A stretch of DNA of 64,000 nt from Strix aluco (taxonomy: Eukaryota; Chordata; Aves; Strigiformes; Strigidae): positions 75,100,303 to 75,164,302 of the forward strand of contig NC_133935.1 of assembly GCF_031877795.1 (NCBI RefSeq), written 5' to 3'. Of this stretch, positions 42,201 to 51,200 are shown in pieces. How positions within the stretch are numbered: the first letter of the stretch is position 1; every line of letters starts with the position of its first letter. Below the pieces are notes generated by a model. It searched no databases, was not told the DNA's origin, and saw nothing but the letters and a program-made list of their open reading frames with translations. A program made the position numbers and the translations under genes.

Positions 42201-45200
42201 AGGCTGATTTATATCCTTTTGAAGATACAAAAGAGTCTGCTGTATTGCTCTTTGCACAAAGTAATGTTGTTGTGCCTCTGAAAAATTTTCATTAGCAACT
42301 AATGCCTTATTCATTTCCTTTTTTTAGTAAGAAGGATACTGTTCAGAAACAGGGTTCACTATATCAGGTTCCTATGGTCTGAGCTCTATATTCATCCCCT
42401 TGTCAAGATTTTACCAAGTAAAGCGTCTGCACCCTCCTGATTCTCCCATTCTTGAGATGGGTTTCACTGGAAGCTAACCCGTTTTTCCTGTGTTATGTCA
42501 CAAAGAGATGACCTGCTTTTTCTCTAACAATTTAGTTCCAGTAGAAGTGAAATGCTAGTGGCTTCACGGGCGGGAACTCATCGCTGACAGTGGTTGGCAG
42601 AGAGAGGCGTGCCTGCTCCATAGATAGGTTCAAACATTCCTTTTATTGAACAATTTAAAAACCAGCAATGAAGAAATTAGGCTTGGATAACCTCCAGACT
42701 GTGTAATTATAACCATGAGGTTTCTGAATTAGCAGAGACACTGCAAGTAATGTTTTGTAACAGTAGCAAAGTGAATTATCTGATTGCTAGTTAGACCCGT
42801 TCTTCTTTCCACCGAGAAGCACCAGCTTGCATGGCACTCATATCAATCCCAAACCAAACTGGTCCCAACACTGAGTAACTGTACACGCTCTGCTGCTTTT
42901 ACACACCTGCTGGGCTCTGCTTCCATAACATTAAGCTTAAAACTTGAAGGAACAGAGGGACGGATGTGATTCCTGGCTTAATTAATGGCTGTATGATGCT
43001 GCATCAGGAAAGATATGGAAGAGTATGAACCTGCAGGAGACTCACAGTGCTTAGGAAACCATGGAAAAGGGAACTGGTAGTTCTGAAATATTCCCATGTC
43101 TTTCTACCTTGCAATTAAAAAAAAAAAAATAAAAAGAAAAAACCAGGTCAGAAAAAAAAATAAAGCATACTATTACCCATCAACCCAAGCATTGAATTAG
43201 GAGGTGTAAGTAGGAATAGGACAGATCCTTAAAAAGTGATTCTTAGGCTGAAATATGGAGAACTTCCTTGACAATGAGATCTGCCATGCTGTAGACTAGA
43301 CACACAAGATGAGTGGTGACAAGTCAGTCATACGAGATATGGTATAGTAGAATGCAGACAGCAATAGAAATGATATAGCAACTAATCACACATTGACTAG
43401 AGAAGGAATCAGATGGGCAGACAGTGCCTTCTCCTTTCTCTTCTTTTTCTCCTGTTAAAGAACTTTAAGGCTCTTCTGAATATTGGCCAAAATATCAGGC
43501 TAGAGACAGAGAGTTTCCACCCTGTTCAAGCAACACCTGGTACAACCCACAGAGGAAGACAGACCAAACCAGACAGATTTCTCCTTACCAAGTACTGTGA
43601 AATGCAGTGCCATGGCAGCGTATTTCCCAAAGGCCATATGTGGAGTTCCAGACCCTGCTAACTACAGCACGTGAGATGTGCTGCTCTCAGGAAAGGCAGA
43701 AATACATGCTGTGGCGCATCTGGTTCATATGCTGGCATGTGCTCAGACCTGGCAGGTGGCTTCAACCCCTCTGTTTTGTTCTAGCTGCACCTTCTAATTC
43801 ATCAAAATATTCTGTAGGTCTCTTAAATTTTATTTGCAAGTAACCCACAAAGGGTTCAATAAAGCCTCTGGGAGGCTTTCTGAAAGGAGGCACACTGTTC
43901 CTTGTCAATAGATACTCTCACCTGGCTTTTCCTTTAGTTCCGCTATTTCACGTGGCCACCTCACACTGGTCACTTTACCCCCAGCACTTCGGTTTCTTCA
44001 CCTGTAAAATGATGAAGACACTCAGTCATCTCCATGGTGTGCTTCCAGGCATAGAGAAGGGAACCTGCATCAGTGTCTGTTAGCACTGACCCTGGATGAT
44101 CCTGCACACACCAGGGCTACCAGGATTCACACAAGAATACTAGGGATAGGACTTAGCTTTAATTCTTAATATTCCTTCATTTTCCAATGAAGGGCACAGA
44201 AACCCTGCCCGCCCCTTGGGAGAGCAAGCCACCTTGCCCAGGCAGCTCTGCAGCAAGAGGCAAGGAGACAGCGTCCCTCAGGTGCTCTGCCCTCCCACTG
44301 AGACTGCCAGAAGAGAGCTCTGTGGGCAATAGCCACCCCAGGGCTCTCTGACATGGCTGCAGAAAGGCACAGCCTGAACTAAAACCATTCACCAGGGTGC
44401 TGTAATTACCTCTTCCCATTAATTCTATTGGGAGTCACTGGCGAATCAGTAGGCTTCTGTCTGGCTTATTCATCGCAAAGCTGAGATACCTTTGGGAACA
44501 CCTGTGTCTCCCAAATTGGAAGTAATTCCTGTTGGCACTCTGACCTTGTCTCAGAAAGCCATGAACATCCCTGGCTACAGGACCTGTTGATGGTCTGTGT
44601 CTAACATAGTCTGTGCTCGGTCCTTTTATACCCCTGCACTCCATCACCCACCTGACTGAGACTCCATACACCTCTCTGGGAACCATCAAAATTATCCTCA
44701 CTGGCCCTGGTTTAAGTCCTAGATTTTCATGTCTGTCTGTGGTCTGCATACCCACGTTGACACAGCAGACAAGTCTCTAGCCTATAAGTTGTTACAGCAA
44801 GAAGCCGACCTATGCTAGGAGGTGTGGTTTGGGACATACAGAAATTTCTGGCTTTTCACACATTTCATCTTGTGTTTCCTTCACTACCCTGTGGGCTGAC
44901 AAAAAGGTCTGATTTTCCCAAATGCCCTAGGTGTTGGCTTGGCTGCCTGCACCCCCAGGTGCACACCTTGGTGCTGTGCCAGCTCCTCATCAGCCCACGG
45001 GCAAGTGAGCCACGCTCTCCTTGAGTAGACTAAGGGCTGGATTAAGAGGACAAACAGGGAAAGCACCTGCCAGCAGGGAGAGCTGATCTGTAGGGATGTA
45101 GCACAACCAAGGATTTTCTTGATTTTATTTCCCATCCAACATGGAGGATGCACCCGCACCTCCTTACAGGGCTCACCCCAGGGACAAATCTGTGAACACC

Positions 45201-48200
45201 TGCTTTCATGGCTCAACTCTTCACAGCAATCCAAAGATTTTAAATTAATTCTGTCACAGGCCCAGCTGCCAAGTCATAGTGCAGATACCACTTGCAGCTG
45301 ATGCACAGCCAGGGTCACTCTCTGTTCAGTCCAATTGATTTCTGAGTCAAGGGCCATCATCCTCTCACCAGCAAACATGTATTCAGGGTGCAATTCCTTT
45401 GTTTCCTTTGCTCCCAAAATAGTTTGCTGGGGGCAAAAATTAACCTGCAGATTATACGTGCATACAAAATACCTGGCAGTGATAAGAAAGGCCACTGATG
45501 GATGCTTTTCTATGTTACTTAAAATCATTTCACTTTTGAATGAATTATCTGAATCACTCATTAAAAAATAGTATCGTTAAGACTGCAAATGGTGCTTAAA
45601 CTGAGCACCTCTTTCAAACAGGTGAAACACAATACCTGCTTTGACTATGTTATACATTAAATTGATCTTGCCAACTAACTGCTTGCCAACTTATTTTAAC
45701 AATGGTTGATGTCTATGCTGTGGTGGAGAGAGGATACTAGTTGTCAAGTTCTCCAGTCCCTTTTAAAGCTAGTGCCAATTATTCCTTGTTAGTGCAGCAT
45801 TTTTTCTCTCCATTTGGACACAACTCTCACATGTTCTGTGTGGCTCTTCTTAGGATAAAAAAATATTTTACCCCAGACTTAAGAAAGGGTAATTTTCTGT
45901 GCCCCTGTACTTCCACCCTAAGAAGAGCCCATGTCCAACTCTGCATTTCATTTGCACATTGTTTTTCTCTGGAAGCACAGCTCTCAGCCTGTCTGCTGCA
46001 CAGACACCACACACCTTTTTGCATGTGCATTTGGAACTGCCATTTCTTTGTGTGTAGGGCAGGCCCTTATAGAACTCTCACAAACTCAATTCTGATCAAA
46101 GGTATTGAGAACTAAAGGGTCATGATAAGCTGAACACTAAGGGTCTGATGTTGCTTTCTTTGCACCCCAAAACTCAGTATGTGATCTAAAGGAATTTGAG
46201 TTGTGCAAGGAATGCAAGAAATCTTATCCCCACCTACTATTTTATGGTTAACTGTTGGATTACAGAATGACTCCCTCCATAGCCATTACTCCATGCTCTT
46301 CATTGTCAAGATACTCTCACATTTTTGGCACAAATGATTTAGTAAGAACTTATGTTGCATTTGATGCAAACAATGTTTATCCTTATTTTGAACATTAAAA
46401 TACAAATTATATATTCTAGCTCTAACAAGGAGTGCTCATGTGGAAAAGCATTTTCATCTGCTTCATTTTTTTAGTAAAAAGCAATGATTTGAAAAATGCA
46501 TTTAAATTAAAGTATCAACATATTTATAATAAAGAACACAAATAGTTCAAACATTAGGTAATTATCTGAATATTCACAACATTTATGCCAAATTTAATAT
46601 GATGCAGTTTGTGCTTTTATGACATTTTTATTATGTTTCTAAAAAGTGCATGCTGAATTTTATAGAAAATAAAAATATAAATATTGATTTGAAATATCAG
46701 GAAATAATTTGTTCAATTTTTATTTTCAAAAGAGATGAAAAGTCCTATATTGCCTCTAAACCTCATCAGGGTTTTATGACTAATCACAGTGCTGCATGCA
46801 TTGAAAGGCATTTTCTAACTTGTGTTGTATTTCATTGTTTGCTGTCATTGGTTTTACACTAGAATAAGGTAAGTACTTTCCCTGAATCAATATCAGATGT
46901 ACATTTCTGTTATAGCTACAGCTCCTTCACAAAGTTTTGTCAATGATGGGTTGGTGGAAAATCATTTGTACTCTGACATGTGCCACGTAGCTCCTGAGGG
47001 CCCTGTTCCTGCAGCTCTTCCCCAGCTCTTCCCCCACTGGGGGAAGTTAAACTTAGCAGAAAACATGCAGCAGCTCACCCCATACCACAGTGGGAATTTC
47101 ACTGAGGCTGCAGTGAGAAGGACTTCTTCTCCTGCAGTGCAATGAGACCTGCCAATGGAGAGCACCCAGCACGTTGCATGGGCGACCTCTCAACTCTAAA
47201 AAGGAATTCCCACTTTCTCCATAATTGATAACAACAGAGCTGAAGCCACAGCCAGGTAGTGTATGTCAGTGAATCTGCATGGTGGCATAGCCACGCGTGC
47301 CCCTTAAACACACAGCAAGTGTCTCCCAGGTAGTTGTTTTGTTTCTTGTAACTCTGCTGCTTCGTGCTGTCACAGTTAATAGATACCACTAACCAACATA
47401 ATTACTGAGCTCTGGGTTCAAATCTTGACCTCACCAAAGCCAAAGAACATGTGTCATTGATATGGGCCATCAGGACTTTGGTCGGAGCACATCACTTTTC
47501 TTATTATAGTACCCTCCAAGAAAGCATTTGTAATTCAGCCTCAAAATTTACCCCAAGCCTAGTCCTGAGAGGCATGCCTTTGCTGTTTCCTAAGGCTTTG
47601 TTCATGTTCATTTTGTAATCCAAATATTTTTGTTTCTATTTGGTTCCTACTGTGTCCTGTCAATTAAAAACATGGAAATAATGAACGATATTAGTATATA
47701 CTGGGTTTTTTTACTGCATATTTTCATTCCATTTGGCTATGTTCTATTTTCATAAATTTTAAACTGCAGACTTGTAGTTCAAACTGTGCTTTAGGAAGCA
47801 TGCAATAACCAAAATGCTCTATTAAAGACTAAAGACCCAGAGCGACTCCTTCTCATAAATTGCTTCACTGTAGGTATTTATTGAACATGACCTAGACAGA
47901 ATTTTGTTCTTCTGTATTGTCTGCATATTGTTTTCATCTAACTAGTATAACTCCAGTGACTTCACTGGAAAGTTATTTAGGGTTTCCTACACAAATTGGA
48001 GCACTATTATCTTATATTTATTTTTTAATAATGCACTCAAAACTGTTGAACAAATTACGCAGTAGTTGCTCCTCTTGATTGCTTTTTTGCTGCTTGCTCC
48101 ATCAGCAATATACAGATAACTATTTTGGATCTGTACTTTTCTGATTTACTGATGGTTCAGTGAATGCACAGAAAAGGCAGAAGGCTCAGCAGATGCTGAC

Positions 48201-51200
48201 CAGTTCATTAACACTTGCAAAGCAGCCTTCAAGTTGCCACTGATATCCCAACAAAAATTCCCTCCATACCCTCCATTATGGAAGGGGTGTCTATTCATAA
48301 TATAGCTTGATGCTGCCTGGCATATTTTGGGTACTCCAAACAACAAAACAACTGCAAAATTATGGTAAAGCCTTCTATCAGTCTGTGAAAATAGAAATTA
48401 AATTTGTTATTAATAGTATTGAAAGCATTCTTAAATCCACCAAATGCAAGAAATGCCTAATTATTCCTGCAAACTATATTATATAATTCTTATCGTGATC
48501 TTATAAAGCACTATTGATCTCTCTTATACAGTACTTGCCAGCTACCAATATATAAAATTAATTCAGAGAAATAAATATAGACCTGCTGTGATTTTATGCA
48601 TACCAGACTATACATATTATACAATATGATATGATACTATAATACATAAGGTACACATATTTACCTGTCGCAACAGTGAAAATCATGCCGTTTTCTATAG
48701 CAAGCATGCAGTTTTTATGTGGCATCCAACCAGTAGCTGGGAAGTCTATCACAGACATTGGCGAGGACAAGTTTGAACCATGTCAGTGCAAGTGAAAAAA
48801 ATAACCATTTAGTTCTTGAGAATTTAGATTTCTCTCATTTTTCACACACTTTACTGCTCTGGTGTTCAGTGTAAGACAAAGATATGTTTCTTTGTAACTT
48901 CTTGATCATCTTATAAAATAACAGAACAGAATGATATACATAAAAAATGAGTAAATCTTTTAAGTTATTAGATAACCCTTTCTTTGTTGCTTTTTTCAAT
49001 TATTTCTTTTCCTTTCTTTTTGTTGGTTTTTTTTTTCTTTGTTCATTGTTTTAAACATCTTCATCATAACTTTAAGTCCAGATACAAAATGGTTAGGCAC
49101 TGAAGTGAAATAGAGTGCAGGTGCACATAAGCAGTGTTCAAAATGAGTCCTGAAAATCTCTGCTGAGCTGTGGCTGAATGTGAGCAGACCAAAGGCAAGA
49201 GGGAGATGGGGGAACACAAAGGTCCCTGGGCTAAAGACTGTAGCTCAGCATGTGTCCCTGCTGTCCAAGTCTTGCCCAAGCTGGGGCTCTCACAGCCAAG
49301 CTCAGTCCTAAACTTAACCAGGTCTAGAAATGGCAATTTTTTCAGCCAAAAACATTGACAGCTCTGCTTGGTGCCATGTACCAAGAGCGACGCCACGCAA
49401 AGTTGGGCAGTGTTTTCTCCCAGGACCTTCTCTCCTGTATTTTGGCTGCAGAGTAGCCTTCTCCCAGCAGATAGGGGCTTCATCCTCACTTCATGGTTAG
49501 GATGCTCTCCTGAGAGGCGGGATGTCACCTTGAAGGCCCTGTGTCTAAGGAACCACCCACTTCCCAGGCAATGGGAATTAAAGGGAAGGCAAGATTAAGA
49601 CCTCCTTCAAGCCTCATGACCAATGGCAGCCACTTTCAGAAGTGGGTTCAGGGTCATGATTTCCCTCCTGCCTTCCACAGTGCTGACTGGAGTGAGGGTG
49701 ATGTTCCACTGAGATGACTACAGCACCAGAATAAAGACTGATCTTCAAAGCTTCTTTGCACTTGAGCTACCAAGTGACATTAAAACTATATAAACTCACC
49801 GCTGTCACTCTCTCACACAAAACTCTTACAAATCAGCACAGATCTTTCTTTTTCACTTGAAGAAGTCAGGTGAAAGTCAGGACAAGTCAACCTCAAACAT
49901 TAACCCCTCTCTCAATTGCCAAATGCTCTAAAGCTCTGCCTTACTGTGAGAGTGCCAAAAGCTGTACCAAGTCTAGACCGTTTGCTTTCATTGTCACCAG
50001 GAGATGGACTTTGTTTCATTCTTGCATGTACGTTCCAGTGGCAAAACAAACAAAAAAATTCAAAGCCTTGGAAAAACAGTCAGGAAGTGACTTGGAATTG
50101 ATTAGGGGTTTATAATCTAGATTTTGACACGACCGCTTTTCTTCAGTTTAGTCAATTGTGTTCTAGATTAGCTGTTGAAAAGTGTATAACTTTGTTATAC
50201 AGATTTTTTTAGATTAAATTAGTATACGACAGCAAAAGCTATCTTTGCCTCTGGAGGACCATATGTATTTTGCAAAGCATGCAATCATTCCTTTTTCCTA
50301 AGGGCCACATTCACTAAAACTAAGCTTATGCACTAGAGAGGGAAGTATGACTGATTACAGTATGAGTATATACTTCTTACTCACAGAGAAAACTCACAAG
50401 TGAAAATCTGCCTTGCACACACAAATGGGAGATTTATTGACAGTAATGTCTACTGCAGGCCTCTACTTCACAGATCGCCTTTAAAATCTGATTGAATTCT
50501 TGGTTTGGAAGGTCCTGGTAATATCCAGTCCCTTGGAGTAGAGATGCTTAAGTCAGGCATCCTTCTCCCACTGCAAGACGAAGCTAGAAAGCACAAGGTC
50601 CTAAGTAGGCATGGAGGATTAGGAGAGGGAGTCAGAAATTAGCCCAAGACTGCACAGATTCACTATGACTTTGCAGCTTCTTTCCCCTGAAACCAAAAGA
50701 AAATTTGGTGTTGCAGTCACCAGCAGTCCCTCCTGGGTGAAGCTCCTTACACCTGTTGGAGTTGTCCTTGGGATCTGCATGGTTAATGCTGTGCTCCGAT
50801 CTCTTAAAGAAACTGCATCATCTGACTGCATCGATGGGAGTATCCTGTATGCCATTTTTCCATGTGGAGAAAGGAGGTCAGGTGGCTCTAAAAACTAGAA
50901 TCTGGCAGCAGTATGCGATACTATTTTTATTTTTAAAAGTAGTTCTCCAATCAGAAGGTCTTTCCCATGCCCTAGGACTCTACAGTGCAGAGTATAAGTC
51001 ACTGCCTCTCTTATAGCAACTTCTCAGCTGCTTTATACATTAGTCTGGCGAAGTGTACTGCAAGTTGTAGATCTAAGAGGAGACATCCTTTATTAGAACT
51101 TCAGAATACACAAACCTTTTAATTCCCATGTAATTCTGAGTGCAGTCTGGCTGTAGATCTATGTAGACCTGTATTTGTGTGCATGCACTAAAGGTTTGGA

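Noticed and set aside
42325-42340. TTTTTTTAGTAAGAAG, a possible microexon containing AGTAAG
   Set aside because: The hexamer is not preceded by AG nor followed by GT. The candidate at 46863 has both sites and a perfect donor.
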